Positions 10,384-41,043 of a DNA stretch of 64,000 bases are shown piece by piece. The position numbers and the translations under genes were made by a program. The notes beneath the pieces are model-generated. The model was not told the DNA's origin, searched no databases, and worked only from the letters and a program-made list of their open reading frames with translations. Each line of letters begins with the position of its first letter. Positions within the stretch are counted from its first letter, which is position 1. Origin of the DNA: Haliclystus octoradiatus (lineage: Eukaryota; Cnidaria; Staurozoa; Stauromedusae; Haliclystidae); NCBI GenBank assembly GCA_916610825.1, contig OU744454.1:14274836-14338835 (forward strand), given 5' to 3'.

Positions 10384-12036
10384 AAAGCCCGGTTTTCATT
10401 TGACGAAAAACTCGCTGCAGCGAAAATATGGCGTCTAAAAAGTAAGCATGCGTTGTGTGACACTGTGCACAACTTTCGACTACGCAGGTTTTGCTGCAAC
10501 TTTCGCTGAAGCGAAAAAAGTAATTGGAACTTATCCTGCTTTTTTGCGATTTGCTTCAGCGAAAAGCGAGTGAAACCAATGCAAATCATACGTGATGAAT
10601 TGTCATGACATCTTCAGTAAACAAATCATTAGCAATTGAAAAGGTTCAAAGAACATTTATCAGGCATGTATGCCACATCAAACACATTTACGGTCAAACA
10701 TATCAAACTCGTTTGAAGTATCTTAATATTGATTCTTTGGAATTAAGGAGAATCAAAAGCGATCTGATAATGATGTTTAAAATTATTAATAATCTAGTAG
10801 ATTTACATATAGAAGAATTTTGTAAATTCAATAAAACTAAATATTCAATGCGAGATAACTCCTTAAAGTTACAACTGACAAATGTATCCGGTAGGCTAAA
10901 TATCAGCAAATACCAATTTATTAATCGAGTAATTCCATGGTGGAACAGTTTACCAGAGAGTGTGGTAATCTCCAAATCATTAATTTCCTTCAAATCAAAA
11001 TTGAACACTGTTGATCTAAATGCCCTATGCAAAGTTAGTTAACAATCTATATGAACTACTAATATAGTTAACACAATTAACACATTTTAATTTTATACTT
11101 TCTTTATGTATTTAAAGGATATATGTAAATGGAAGTTTTACTTTCCTATATAATCCGGTCAGTATTTTTGACAAATAAACAACAACAACAACAAGATGCG
11201 AGATTAAATCTGTAGCCTGTTGCTTTGTTGCAGTTGTCAATTGTGAATCTCCGGTCACCAAAGAACGCAAACAAATACATAGCCTCCCCAGCGAACCAAT
11301 TGCTTTTCTTATGTGACTATCGTTTTTTTCAAATTTTGGACCAATCTTCATATAACATTGTTCAGATGTCAAGGGCACATACGAAACGAACGATAAAAAT
11401 AGTCGCTGTCATACAGCTTCATTTCCTTTACATCTAAATGAAACTCTCCTTTCTCTTCCCTCTCTTCAAATAATGTCGTGCGTTGACTCTACGTCTTCTG
11501 AGCAGCAAAACTTGAATAATTTGCATCCGTGCAAGCAATATAACTTCCAAATTAGCTGGTGCCATGATGGATTTTCATAAAATGTCGAATTTGGTGCGCT
11601 AAAAAAATTTCAAATAGAAATCAACCAGCGAAAATTTCGCCGCGAAAGTAGCCGCGAGTTTTTCGCCAAATGGAAACCCTGCTTAAAGGCTGCAGCAAAA
11701 TTTTCGTGGGGGGATTTCGTGTTGAAAATTTCGCTGCATGATTTCCACAACAGATGCGCCAAATTGTTTTCGAAGTTTAGAATTTTGTAATTCTATATGG
11801 CACCTGTGACCTTATGCCATGATAACACCAATGCAATGCTTTAATTGGCTTGAAGTTTTTTCACCGAAGCGAATCGCAAAAAGTAGGAACAGCTCCAACT
11901 AAAAATTTCACTAAGCGAATTACCACAGCCGCTCCTGCGTTTCTTCAATGTCACACTACGCATGCGTATCAGCTTATTTCGCCGTGAAAAATTCGCTGCA
12001 GCGAAATCTTCGCCTTGTGGAAATCAGCCTTAAGAG
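10384..12036. mobile_element. Nested MITEs with CGCTGCAGCGAA ends, interrupted by a LINE
   Basis: The left end AAGCCCGGTTTTCATTTGAC with GAAAAACTCGCTGCAGCG pairs with the inverted end GCGAGTTTTTCGCCAAATGG...CCCTGCTT near 11693. A second, adjoining related element ends at about 12036 with TTCGCTGCAGCGAAATCTTC and TTGTGGAAATCAGCCTTAA. The LINE fragment at 10590-11195 sits inside the first element. Confidence 0.5.
10590..11195 (+). mobile_element. 5'-truncated non-LTR retrotransposon, RT C-terminal region and 3' tail
   Basis: An open frame at 10605-11042 has the pattern typical of the thumb/C-terminal part of CR1/Jockey-like reverse transcriptases: IEKVQRTFIRHV, TRLKYLNIDSLELRRIKSDL, MFKIINNL, SLKLQL and INRVIPWWNSLPESVV, then a stop. 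The catalytic RT palm is missing, so this is a dead-on-arrival 5' truncation. The 3' UTR runs to TTTTTGACAAATAAACAACA with an (AAC)n tail. The same 3' end recurs at 26755-26995. Confidence 0.85.
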
Positions 12037-12054
12037 CTGTTTTTGCAATGTTTT

Positions 12055-12350
12055 AGCTTCTATAGGTATATATTAGATTGCTTGATGATCGCTTAGGCGT
12101 GAAACTTTAAGTAGCAAAAATGAATGTTTGATTTTTTGTGTTTTTCCAATTAATTTAATTATATATAGCTCTGCATTGACAAATGTCATTGAGCACTATG
12201 AAAACAGTACGGACAACATAAGTACTATTATATTAATTGAAATATAAGTACTATATAATTATTGACATTTGTAAATGCAGAGCTATACTATATAAAATAT
12301 GAAGTCAAAAATCAGACAATCATTTTTGCTACTCAAAGTTTCACGATGAC
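12055..12350. repeat. Foldback-family element, diverged
   Basis: TTGATGATCGCTTAGGCGTG with AAACTTTAAGTAGCAAAAAT at the left is mirrored by ATTTTTGCTACTCAAAGTTT with CACGATGACG at the right. The centre has inverted GCTCTGCATTGACAAATGTC / GACATTTGTAAATGCAGAGC arms. It belongs to the GATGATCGC family. Confidence 0.65.
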
Positions 12351-12460
12351 GAATAATTATTGTTAGTGGCTCCGGTGATAGTTAGTGGCTACGTTTTAAA
12401 ATTTGACAAGTAAAATTTATTCTGCTGTCTACATTTTGATATTATTATATATTTTTTTTA

Positions 12461-13090
12461 TTAAGTAAGTTTGTTAGAGTATGAGATGTGGTAATTCTCC
12501 TTGAGGCAGAGATCGCATGTTTTTGTTTTGTTGCTGTATGGCTTGGCGGTTGAAAGGATTGACCATTTGATGTTGTATTCTTCGTTGTTTTCTTTTAAGT
12601 GCCATATATACTTCGAAAGTTCTGTGGAGTTGATGCCTTTTGTGTTCCTGAATGAGTGCGCGTGTTGATTGTAGCGTGTCTTGAAAGTGTTCTCTGTTAG
12701 GTCGATGTAGTTTTGCCCCTCTTGCTCTTCATTTGTTGTGACTGTAGCATTATACACAATGCTCTCTTTGAGGCAGTTGTTGTTCATTGGGCATAATTCT
12801 CTTTTTCGGCAATTACATAGCTGGTCGCGTTGAATGTTTTCTTGTTGTTTGTTGTTAATTATTTTGTTATTGTGGCTTTTTATCATCGTCTTCATGTTTT
12901 TTTGTGCAGCTGTAGCTGATTTTTACTGTATTGAGGTTGAATATTTTGTGGAAGGAATGCGTTTTTGGAAAGTGTTTCTTGATTAGTTTTAGAAATATTT
13001 TTCCGATGTTAGTCTTCACACTGTTGTTATATGGCGGGTTGAGCCATATTACATGCCTTCCTCTGTTCTTTTTGCCCCTGTTAGGTGTTC
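12461..13090 (-). pseudogene. Penelope-like element remnant with GIY-YIG-type C-terminus
   Basis: On the minus strand, upstream segment [19 protein letters not shown] and [20 protein letters not shown] lead into CNCRKRELCPMNNNCL, IVYNATV, NYIDLTENTFKTRYNQH, STELSKYIWHLK and AKPYSNKTKTCDLCL. From memory this order is typical of the C-terminal region of Penelope-like retroelements, with Cys-rich knuckles and a GIY-YIG endonuclease. The usual YIGLTE reads YIDLTE here, replacing a core glycine, and a run of seven A's near 12900 breaks the frame between the two segments. No reverse transcriptase is seen. Confidence 0.75.
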
Positions 13091-13129
13091 GTGGTGTGTA
13101 AGTTATATATATATGTGTGAGCTATATAT

Positions 13130-13205
13130 ATATAAAATAGTAGATCAAAGATCACGAGTTTTCTCCGTTACTCTGAGTTTCGCGTAAAGACGCTGTTCAG
13201 ATTAT
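13130..13205. repeat. Foldback-family fragment (one arm)
   Basis: AAAGATCACGAGTTTTCTCC, GTTACTCTGAGTTTCGCGTA and AAGACGCTGTTCAG match the arm of the GATGATCGC foldback family (GCGTGAAACTCGGAGTTAC). No second arm is present. Confidence 0.5.
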
Positions 13206-13625
13206 ATATATATATCAATCACTGTAAGTAATTATAATAGTATTAAAATAAAATATTATATTCAATCGCAATTGTGGCCTATTTTCCCTGATATCAAGAC
13301 GTAATATGCAATTAAACAGAACAGTTTTATTTTTACAACTTTACTCAATGTAAACCATAATCGTGATAAACACTCCTTATATGTCGTTAATAAACTACAT
13401 TTCATTTCATTCTATTCTATTCTAATTTGAGCTTCAGAAAACAAAATATATTCGTTATTCAACTACGAGATATGTATATCTTCCCCCAAATGAATGTATT
13501 CGTTATTCAACTATGATATGTATATATTCCCCAAATGAAAGAAGTAATACCTTATATCGTATTATTCTTCTACAGTTTTTCATTGTTTAACAGATGTCAA
13601 TCAATTATTGTTCAATTTGTACAAG

Positions 13626-16600
13626 TCAATCAAAAGACAATATGCCACTGTTATCTTCCTCGGAATCGTTTAGAAAATCCTCGTCGTACCAAAAGGAGTA
13701 CATTTCACCATAAATCAAAGGGAAAAAGTCTAAAGTTGCTAGGTATTCTGTTGAAATGCCATCACCTTCATAATTGAGAAATTCTAGTCGTTCTACAATT
13801 ATATCAAGTCGGAATTGTTTCACTAACAGTAATGAACTAACTCTATAATCGCTGTTACAATGGAAGCTGCAACCGAATGACATGACCCTGCTTCCTGAAG
13901 AGCATTTAAAACCACCATATTTTTTGATGAGCTTTATCCTGTACAATCCTGTTGGTAACTGGAAAGTAAAACGTCCTGGTTTCTCATCTCTAACACCAAC
14001 CTCAAGTGTTGAGGAAGCTTGCATAAACCCTGTAAATGGAATAAACAATAAAATGTCTAGGTTTCCATCTGCTTCTCAATAACTATTATTTTTACCAACA
14101 ATGACTTTTAAGGAAGCCATCCAATCATTCATTCATCATAATCTTAATCTATGACTTTTCAGATTTTAAAGTAAGGCACTTTTTCCGTGGGTATTTTTGA
14201 TTTGAAAATTTCTAAAATGGCGTCATGATTTGTAGCAATTGGTAGCTTCGACAGCTTTGACGACTGACTACTCACTAAATCAATTATTTTCAATGAATAT
14301 GACTTTCTTTTACAACACTTACATAGAAACCGTACACGATCATCAATCATGAAGTGCGCTCTATTTGTTTTTTAAGATCAGACTTAGAATAACACATACT
14401 TTGAGAAAAATCCCAAATTTATGAACAACGTCATAATTACAAGCAATGGTCGAGCTTTGCTTGATTTGTTGTATGTAATTTAAAAGTTTGTTACTAAAAT
14501 AAATAATTCAAATATATATATCTGCAAATCGTTTTGCATTTCAAACATGAATAAACCATTTTCTAGTACAATATTAATACCCAAGCCTGCTTGCATAAGA
14601 ATAATAAATATGGAAATTCTACCTGATATTTGAAATTGCAACTCCATCTGAAAAGTAGAAAATAATATCAATCGTAACAAACATAATTGTACACACGGTC
14701 GGCTGGTTAATCGTTCACAGGCCAACTATGTCAAGTGCTTTCACTGCTCTATTTCATTATCTATTGTAAAACTCGAGAGATTTTCGAATGTTGTTCTAAT
14801 AATTTGATTGGCTAACTCCCGTGTTTGGATCACGCAAGCCAAAACAACTTGGACATCATGGTAGATAAAAACAAAACAGCCAAAGTTTCTAAATAATTGT
14901 AAATAAAAATTTGAATAACGTTAGCATCGTCAATGATATTTAATTACTCCAGAATATCATAATTAAAAGCATTCTTCCTTTCGAGTCATTTTGTTTGGTC
15001 ATATGGCTATTCCGAGACAAAAAGGCCCTACAAAACCGGCAAAAGTTTGCAAAACAGCAGAAATGAAAAACAAGACAGATCAAAATCATGGCGTTCGAAA
15101 GAATCGAAAGTGGTTCGAAAGTATAACTCCGGATATGTGATTCGAAGAAAGGCAAAATATGACGAAGACGTGAAGATTTATAGGAGAAAATTGATCTAAT
15201 CAGTCAAATATTTTATGTTAAATTCGTTTAAAAATAGTAAAAATAGGTTTTGTTTCACAAAAGGGTTACTGCACGGCAGTCTTGTGTTTGGGTTCTCTGA
15301 TACCAACACGCGGGATGTTGGGAGACACGAGAAAGCATCAGAAAAACAAGAGCCCGTAGGGTGAAATTTCACCTTTATTGTTTATCGTCTATTGTATATT
15401 ATTTCTTGTTAATTATATGTTGTTAGTTTTCTATTGTTCATTATCTTTTGTTTATCATCTATTATTTCTTATCTATTGTTTTTATCTGTTGTTAGTTTTC
15501 TATTGTTCATTATCTTTTGTTTATCATCTATTGTTTCTTATCTATTGTTTTTATCTGTTGTTTAGTATCTATTGTTACTATTTTCCATTGTTAATTGAGT
15601 TTCATGTTTGCATTGTAGCTTAACACTTGATTCTTACAATATTTTACATAACAGTAATTCAAACCATTATTTACCTCATTTTTATTTTATATTTAGAATG
15701 AAGGATAGTGACAAGAAACACGTCTGTCAAGCTGGCCCACCCACCCTTTCAGATTGTAATGAAAATTGTATCAAGATTTAGATCACATTTAGCTCACAAT
15801 TGCTCAGCTACTTTGAAAATTCGCTCAGCAGAAATAACCAGGTAATTCGCAACTTCAAATGGTTGGACCAGCTTGACGCTAGCCCATTCACCCAAGTATT
15901 ACCACTTTTTATACCAAAATTTAGCTCACAATTACCTCACAAGTGCTCAATAATTTTCAAATTCACTCAACAAATACTTTTTGTGATAACAGAGTTTTTA
16001 ATGTTAAATAATGACGTAATGCTATGCTATTGTTAACATGACATTCATTTAATGAGCAGTCCTTCTGTCGACAAAATCAAAAGTTAACAATGAGCAAATG
16101 ACTCTATTGTTTCAGATACAATGAAACAGCTAATGATCACGCTTGCTTGATCACCTCAATCAAACAAAAGATCGATTTTTTGATTTAATAACTTGAAAAG
16201 GCAGTCAATCAGCTGCACAATGACTTAGCTTAAAGGTCATGCATAATTTTGCCTGCTATCTTGTTCAGATGTCCTCAGGATGGACTAAAATTGCCTCATT
16301 TAGAAGTAAACTACTACTCAGTCTCTATCAAGTAGCCGCTTTGCCATATATATGTAGAAATCTAAAATTAGATTTAATGATTTAAAGCTTATATCTTGCC
16401 TTTTCGGCACACAACGGATTTGGACATAGCTTTTTTCCTATCTGTACATATTACTGTTGCGTTTTTACATAACGCTACTCTTTCCCCTTCAAAATTGACC
16501 TTGAACATAGCATGAACATAGTATTTTGGAGATTCTCGTGTCCCACGTTTTTGAACAAAAAAAGGAACGAAATTATTTACGACAGTCGACAAGAGAGTTT

Positions 16601-17555
16601 ATCTTTGAACTTTTATCAACTAGAATTCATTATAGTATTCAAAAAAACGTTTAATCAAACTATATATATTCTGAAGATGAAATAAGCAAGTTGAATCATC
16701 ATATAATTTGTTTTTTTTTATGCTGACACTGTACCAAATTCCGAAGTAAACATTTATTATATTAGGGAGGTTTAGATTTAGTACAGGTACAGCTACGAGT
16801 ACAGCTTTCTCGTTGCGCATCACTTCTGAGCATTCGGAAAAGCCCCTATGCCATGAAACCTGTACTGACCTCCTCTTTAACGGAACACCTTTCGGTGCGA
16901 AATATGAACCACGGAGTACATGTTTTGATTTCGTTGTTTTGCTTTGTTTTGGTTTTACTTTAGCTTTTTGAATGAAATTTCATTGTCGCTATAAAATTTA
17001 TACATAAAATCAAAATGAATCCTGAACAAATAGTCTGTAATTTTGTTTTTACTTGGAAAACAGAAACGGAGGTTTTATGTTATTGAATCTAAACGTCTTG
17101 TTTTGAAAGAATGACCTACAGTTATAACCCAGTCTTCTTGTTGACTAAACATGAACTTGAACCGGTACCGGTACTAAATCTAAACCTCCCTATTTACTTG
17201 TAAAAACACTCACCTGTGTCAAAAGTATTGTATCTTGTGTTTTGTCCACGACGAGAAGATGGTTTAATCCGTTGATATTGTAAAGTTTGCAATTGTGAAT
17301 TCCAATGCTCCGTTTATCGTATGTAACTCCTTTGCAGAATAATGTTTGATTACATATTTTTCGACATATGTAAACAGAAATTGCTGTCAAGCTCGTCAAA
17401 AAACGACTTGAATTTATTGCAAAATTTTCAAAATATCTTCCCAAATACTTGTCTTGTGATACTATACATGTGGTTGTACAGTTTTTGATTGAAACCATAA
17501 AAGTTACAGATAAAAAAATAGAAAGCATGCTTGACATGTTGATATTACTCTCCAT
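13626..17555 (-). CDS. Secreted PAN/Apple-like domain protein, gene B (3 exons)
   Basis: Tandem paralog of gene A. Exons are 17214-17555 (342 nt), 14623-14647 (25-nt microexon) and 13626-14029, giving 256 codons plus stop; all junctions are in frame and exons 1 and 2 are the same length as in A. Exon 1 carries the signal peptide (MSSMLSIFLSVTFMVSI) and the PAN-like cysteines (YICRKICNQTLFCKG, NCKLYN). Exon 3 shows LEVGVRDEKPGRFTF, LPTGLYRIKL, EGDG and GEMYSFWYDEDF. A TGA at 13626 ends the frame where A has a Leu codon. Five matching codons and a TAA follow at 13605-13622, so B lost about seven C-terminal residues. Intron 1 holds a MITE ending 22 bp from the donor. Confidence 0.72.
15370..15600. 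repeat. T-rich low-complexity region with a 69-bp direct duplication
   Basis: Two adjoining near-identical 69-bp copies (about 15419-15487 and 15488-15556) consist of TATTGTTCATTATC and TTTATCATCTATTGTTTC-like phrases. The open frame through it reflects composition, not a gene. It lies in intron 1 of PAN gene B. Confidence 0.75.
16383..16600. repeat. Fragment of the MITE found at 60352-60932
   Basis: TATCTTGCCTTTT...AACGGATTTGGACATAGCTT, CAAAATTGACCTTGAACAT and TCTCGTGTCCCACGTTTTTG parallel the left half of the element at 60352-60932. The other end is missing. Confidence 0.55.
16764..17191. mobile_element. MITE with AGGGAGGTTTAGATTTAGTAC ends
   Basis: The terminal inverted repeats AGGGAGGTTTAGATTTAGTA...and...GTACTAAATCTAAACCTCCCT bound a 428-bp non-coding element flanked by TA. 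A second copy starts at 48112. The right end lies 22 bp inside intron 1 of PAN gene B, next to its splice donor. Confidence 0.8.
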
Positions 17556-17720
17556 TAGAATAAAACTGAACAGTCCTTCATATAATATTCTATTTTTTCA
17601 ATCGTTCAAAACTATATCTTGTATCAACACTGCAACTATTCATTTGATTTGTGTACACGTTTCGTTTCCCTTAGCTACAATCGCTTATAAACAAGGCAGA
17701 TGGTATTTTTCAACTTCATA
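17556..17720 (-). promoter_or_regulatory. Duplicated 5' flank of PAN gene B
   Basis: Upstream sequence matching the flank of gene A (AACAGTCCTTCAT, TAATATT, TTAGCTAC, ACAAGGCAGATGGTATTTT). It is a candidate shared promoter region; the conservation is seen, the function is inferred. Confidence 0.45.
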
Positions 17721-18550
17721 ATTCTAATTTAATAGGTATAGCTTAGTAAGTTGTTCGTTAACTTAAAAAGAGGGCTAATTAGGCGATATTTAAACTTCAG
17801 TGTTACTTGCTGTTTTACTATATTCATAGTATTAACTCAATTTACTTTTTAATGGGCAAACTTTGAGAAAATTAGGCAACTTATATAATTGTACTTCAAA
17901 ATTTTATTTGGGAACTTCAGTACTGTAATTTTTGTGTTGTGTGCATTTTCCAATTTTTCATCTCGAAATTGCCCGAAATTTGACTCAAAAATTAGTATGG
18001 GAGAGTGAAATCTATCTAATGAATGCAACAATTGTGTAAAAGTTTAGATACGACATAAAAAACCATTCTGTACGTTACATATCAAATGATTCGAAAGCAA
18101 ATAATCTCGTAATTGTTGGGTAAATAATGCCTCCATGACTTTACATGCTATGCAGGTACGTGACATTGAGTCAGGTATTGCACCGAGAAACAGGACCGAC
18201 GAGAAACCGTGCCCTATTCAATAGAAAACATTTTTCACAAATATAATCTCATAACTGCAATCACAATTTAGCAACAAAATCTCACGAGCAATATAATTTG
18301 CGTGGTCCCAGGCAATCGCTTAAGCCCCTCTCGGCGACCCTGTCGAGAAGGCTGTTTTACCCTCTGTTTATATGGGAATTTTCCCCCACGTTCAACCTAA
18401 CTGCAGCGGCACAGCGTGAGATATAGGGAGATGATTTAGCCCTTACTTTTCCTATCTTTTTACCAGTTTCTTTTTCGTATCAACTTTTCGAAAAGAAATA
18501 ACAGATAAGGAACTGCAACTGAATTTAATCAATACAGTATTACTACTGGA
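17720..18550. other. Intergenic, no gene seen
   Basis: AT-rich region with only short open frames. A GC-richer patch at about 18170-18450 (GCCCCTCTCGGCGACCCTGT, TTCCCCCACGTTC) looks like an old repeat, but I find no second copy in this window. Confidence 0.4.
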
Positions 18551-18565
18551 ATATCATGTGTACTG

Positions 18566-18877
18566 AAAATGGTGACTGGTGTCCAAGGCTATCAACTTCG
18601 TGCGCTTGCGACTTGCGTAGATGAAATGACAACGTGGCTGGTCCACTAAAGTCTGTTTATATGGATAAATTATCTCTCCAATGTGGGATATCCCGCTCAT
18701 TGAATCAAATCCCAATTGAAAGTCCATTACGATGATATAGAAGTTCTTCATATGAATATAGACTTGGTTGTGCCACCCGAGACATCTTTTCTTGTGGACA
18801 AGCTCACCAATTAGATATCTTTGGAATCCAATCACCATTGACAGTAAACCTATATATAACATGCCAGTTAATTGCAT
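18566..18877 (-). CDS. Possible exon of a small secreted protein
   Basis: An open frame of up to 107 codons starts with a hydrophobic leader (MQLTGMLYIGLLSMVIGF) that looks like a signal peptide. It continues with CLGWHNQVYIHMKNFYIIVM and PRCHFIYASRKRTKLIALD. A possible splice donor (TTTCA|GTACAC) lies near 18566, so this may be a first exon like those of the nearby PAN genes. I recognise no domain and found no partner exon. It could be a chance frame. Confidence 0.3.
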
Positions 18878-18879
18878 TG

Positions 18880-20460
18880 CTATTCATTTCATATTTTATT
18901 CCCATGCTATATCTTCGCTTTCAAAGTTTGAGATTTGAAAATGAAAGCGGTGATCAGTGATTGGAAAAGAGAGACAAACGCTCACCTGGCTGTAGCCAGA
19001 CTGGACGAAGGAGAAGATGTCCATACAAACAGGACGCTTGGCAGTCGTTCAAGTCCAGAGGCAACCGAAGCATGTAAACAAGAAATAAATGTTATCGACT
19101 TTAAACAGGACATTAAAAAATATCTCTCCAGCACTACGCTCATATCACCTTGGTTTGACGAAAAATGAAAACAACTATTGAGCCACAACTTTATAGTTGA
19201 CATTCAATATTAGTAATTTCTTTTAAGCATAGGCATGGGTCAGAAGTATTTGCAGATATACGCCAGAGATATAGATAGATGTTTATTTAATCAGGAAAAT
19301 ACTTAATAATAATAATATACCAATCGACGTAGTTGAAAGCCAATTAGTGATACATAATAAGGTTAATCCCTGAAGCAAACAATGCTTGTTTATTTGGGAT
19401 ACTTGTAAGTTTATAAAATGATTAATGAAAAATTATATTTGAATAAGAACATTCAATAATGAGAATGATAATATTAGTAATGCTAAATATTGCTAAAAGA
19501 GTAAAATAAATTATAAAATGTTACTTAATATAGTACACCGTGTTCTAGGCAATCCGATAAAAGCCATGAATGAAAACAATTGTCTTTGGAGTAATAACAA
19601 GGTTGAAATATACTGCAATTTTTAATTAAATTCCTTATCTGGGTCGCCCTTCACTTATTCTTGGTCAAAGACATGAATTTTAATGGCTTTACATTGGTTT
19701 GATCAAATAATTATTACCATACTAAGGTTTTTCCTTACTTATGACGATGTTAAATATGGTTTATTTGGTTCATTTTCATGAAGGTAAGATGAAATTTTGC
19801 CCTTTTAAAAGTACTGAAAATCACAATTTTAAGTTGCACTATATATTAGTTCTAATTACAATACCTTGATAAAGTTGATATTATATGATCACACTGTTTG
19901 CTGTCTATAGTTGTTGCGTGTATTATATTTAGAAATGGTTATCAAGGTAAACTTACCAAACTACAGCTTATCGTATTAAACACGAGATCGAGTGAAATAT
20001 TTAGGAAATCGATTAATTTATATAGACTAGTAATTGATTAAGGGATAAATGCATGTTTTTCTGATACTAAGGTGGTAGTCATATCCTATAGTCACACGCT
20101 ATCGCATTAAGTTAGTAAGATATTTCTTTTATTATAATAATACAGCACTTAAAATATTGGGAAAGGGAAGAAGCCATTGACAAAGCGAACGTGTTCAATA
20201 AGGCGTTGCGGAAGGGTTCTTCAATACAATAGAAAATTTCTTTCTTCATTAGAAAACGAAAGAGAAAGAAAGGCAAAATTTTCACAAGTCATCATTTAAT
20301 GTTACGTAACTTTTTGTGCTTTAATTGAAAATTACGATTTCGTACCTACATTGCTGATTATTTTTGATAATAATATATCATTTGGTCAAATTGCTCTTGA
20401 CAAAATGGCCTCTGGGCAAATGTTGTCACTTTCTGATGGCTTCAATTCTCGCGCTTCTGA
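18880..20460. other. Intergenic, no gene seen
   Basis: AT-rich sequence with no supported gene. An open frame at 18935-19168 (+) lacks a leader, splice context or recognisable domain. No tandem repeats or inverted repeats of note. Confidence 0.4.
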
Positions 20461-20466
20461 CCAATA

Positions 20467-20926
20467 TAGACAGAGCGCCACAGAACTAAGACGGCAGGTT
20501 TCTCCGGGCAACTTGAAATCCACATAAAAGGGTTCATAAACATATGCTAAACAATTACCTATTTCTTGATTTAGTCAAATTTTACTGTGGAGCTCATCAG
20601 AGATGAATTTATAAATCATTTCACTGTCAGAGCCCTCTTAATTCATACATTTTGTGTTTTCGTCATGCTTCTATGGATTCGCAAAATCTTGGGAGAACAA
20701 AAGAATCAAAGACCGTGAAGCTCAACACATCCAGCATTTTCTCAAAATGATAAGAAGACTTTGACCGTAAATCATGAAATATCAATTGGATTTTTGAAAG
20801 GTTTACAATATAATTTAATTAAAGCAAGAAATAGGTAATTGTTTAGCATATTTTTATGAAAACTTTTATGTGATTTTCAAGTTGTCCAGGAAAACCTGCC
20901 GTTTTAGTTATGTGGCGCTCGGTCTA
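20467..20926. mobile_element. MITE with long inverted ends (TAGAC.GAGCGCCACAGAACTA)
   Basis: Ends TAGACAGAGCGCCACAGAAC and GTTATGTGGCGCTCGGTCTA are inverted over roughly 100 bp, including GGCAGGTTT / AAACCTGCC and ACTTGAAATCCACATAAAAG / CTTTTATGTGATTTTCAAGT. It is about 460 bp, non-coding, with TA at both ends as in Tc1/mariner-type insertions. A second full copy is at 49562-49981. Confidence 0.85.
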
Positions 20927-21324
20927 ATATGGATTGAGATATGGATTCCTGATTGGTTGTTAGAGAATTCGTTGATGTAACTCCCGATAAACTACTCACA
21001 ATGATGGTGCAATCCTTTAATGAAAAATATCAATCATGATTTTTTTTAAATGATTGGTTTGCAAATTGATAATATAATCCGACAATAAGGTTTTCTCTCA
21101 ATAGTATTAGTTATAATAGATTCGCGTTTTCCCACATACTAGCAACATAATTTATATACTAAATTAATACGAAAGATAAATAATCATTGAAAGTATTTTA
21201 ATTCGTTTCGCATGATTACACTATTATACGATACAATACTTTGATTTCTAATATCATTTAATTACTTTATTTAAATTATTTATTAGATAAATAATGTAGA
21301 GTTGTCCACACTTGTGTAGGTATA

Positions 21325-21545
21325 GTGCTCAATGATAAATATCAGAGCTTTGATAGTTAAATGAATAAAATGAGTCAAAAAAGAGACATACTGTTCTCGA
21401 TAATCTGAGTTTCACGCCATACGGCGATCATCAGGCAAGTATAGATTTTATTATAAAATATTAATAAAATCTATACTTGCCTGATGATCGCCGTATGGCG
21501 TGAATCTCGCGAAGTAGCGAGAACAGTATGTCTCTTTTTTGATTC
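21325..21545. repeat. Foldback element, GATGATCGC family
   Basis: Arms of about 75 bp (GAGACATACTGTTCTCG...GAGTTTCACGCCATACGG, CGATCATCAGGCAAGTATAG) are inverted around AAATATTAA. It is preceded by TATAGTGCTCAATG...CAGAGCT, which also precedes other copies. It lies just 3' of the large minus-strand gene. Confidence 0.85.
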
Positions 21546-21549
21546 ATTT

Positions 21550-21593
21550 TATTTATTTATCTAAATTATTTATTTTACATTTAAGGAATATTT
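21550..21593 (-). terminator. Probable polyadenylation region of the large minus gene
   Basis: Downstream (on the minus strand) of the TGA at 21594-21596, the sequence is AAATAAATAAAAT-like, giving candidate AATAAA signals within 50 bp of the stop codon. Confidence 0.4.
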
Positions 21594-40544
<18,951 letters not shown>

Positions 40545-40657
40545 TTTTCAATCTGAAACTATCTGAAAATAAAAAGCAACATTGATTAAATCAACTATAT
40601 CTCAATATATTTTGAAAATGCTTTTATCTATTTATCTATCTCTATTTGATTTGATTT

Positions 40658-41043
40658 CAGGGGTGGCACCAGAGGGGGTCAGGGGGTACAGCTCCCCCGT
40701 CGTGAAAGACTAAATTTCTTTTCTAAACTGAATTTAATAAAAATTATAGAGATTTGAAAAGAAATAAAAAATACAAGGAAATATATGTATTGGCTGTTAA
40801 TTGTTATAAATTTAATAGTAAACACGTTTCTGTTTTATTAATATCATGGTGTTTGGAGTAATATCTGCATTATCTATATAAGTATATGTAGCAGCTCCAC
40901 AGATATGAAAATCGGCTAAAAACAATATAGGAATTAGCTTCATTTTTATTGCCAAATTGTTTCTATGTAACGTGGAAATTTGGTATATCCCCCTCGTCGT
41001 GGATGTCAGTCCCCTCGTCTGGGAAATGCTGGTGCCACCTCTG
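40658..41043. mobile_element. hAT-like MITE (CAGGGGTGGCACCAG ends)
   Basis: Ends CAGGGGTGGCACCAGAGGGG and GCTGGTGCCACCTCTG are inverted, with TTTGATTT and TTTGAACT as a diverged 8-bp duplication. It is 386 bp and AT-rich inside with no transposase. It lies between the divergent gene starts. Confidence 0.8.

Noticed and set aside
15378-15623. Hydrophobic 81-codon frame that looks like a membrane protein
   Set aside because: Caused by the T-rich 69-bp duplication (repeated Leu, Phe, Tyr codons).
18935-19168. 77-codon open frame on the plus strand
   Set aside because: No leader, splice context, domain or second copy; composition gives no support.
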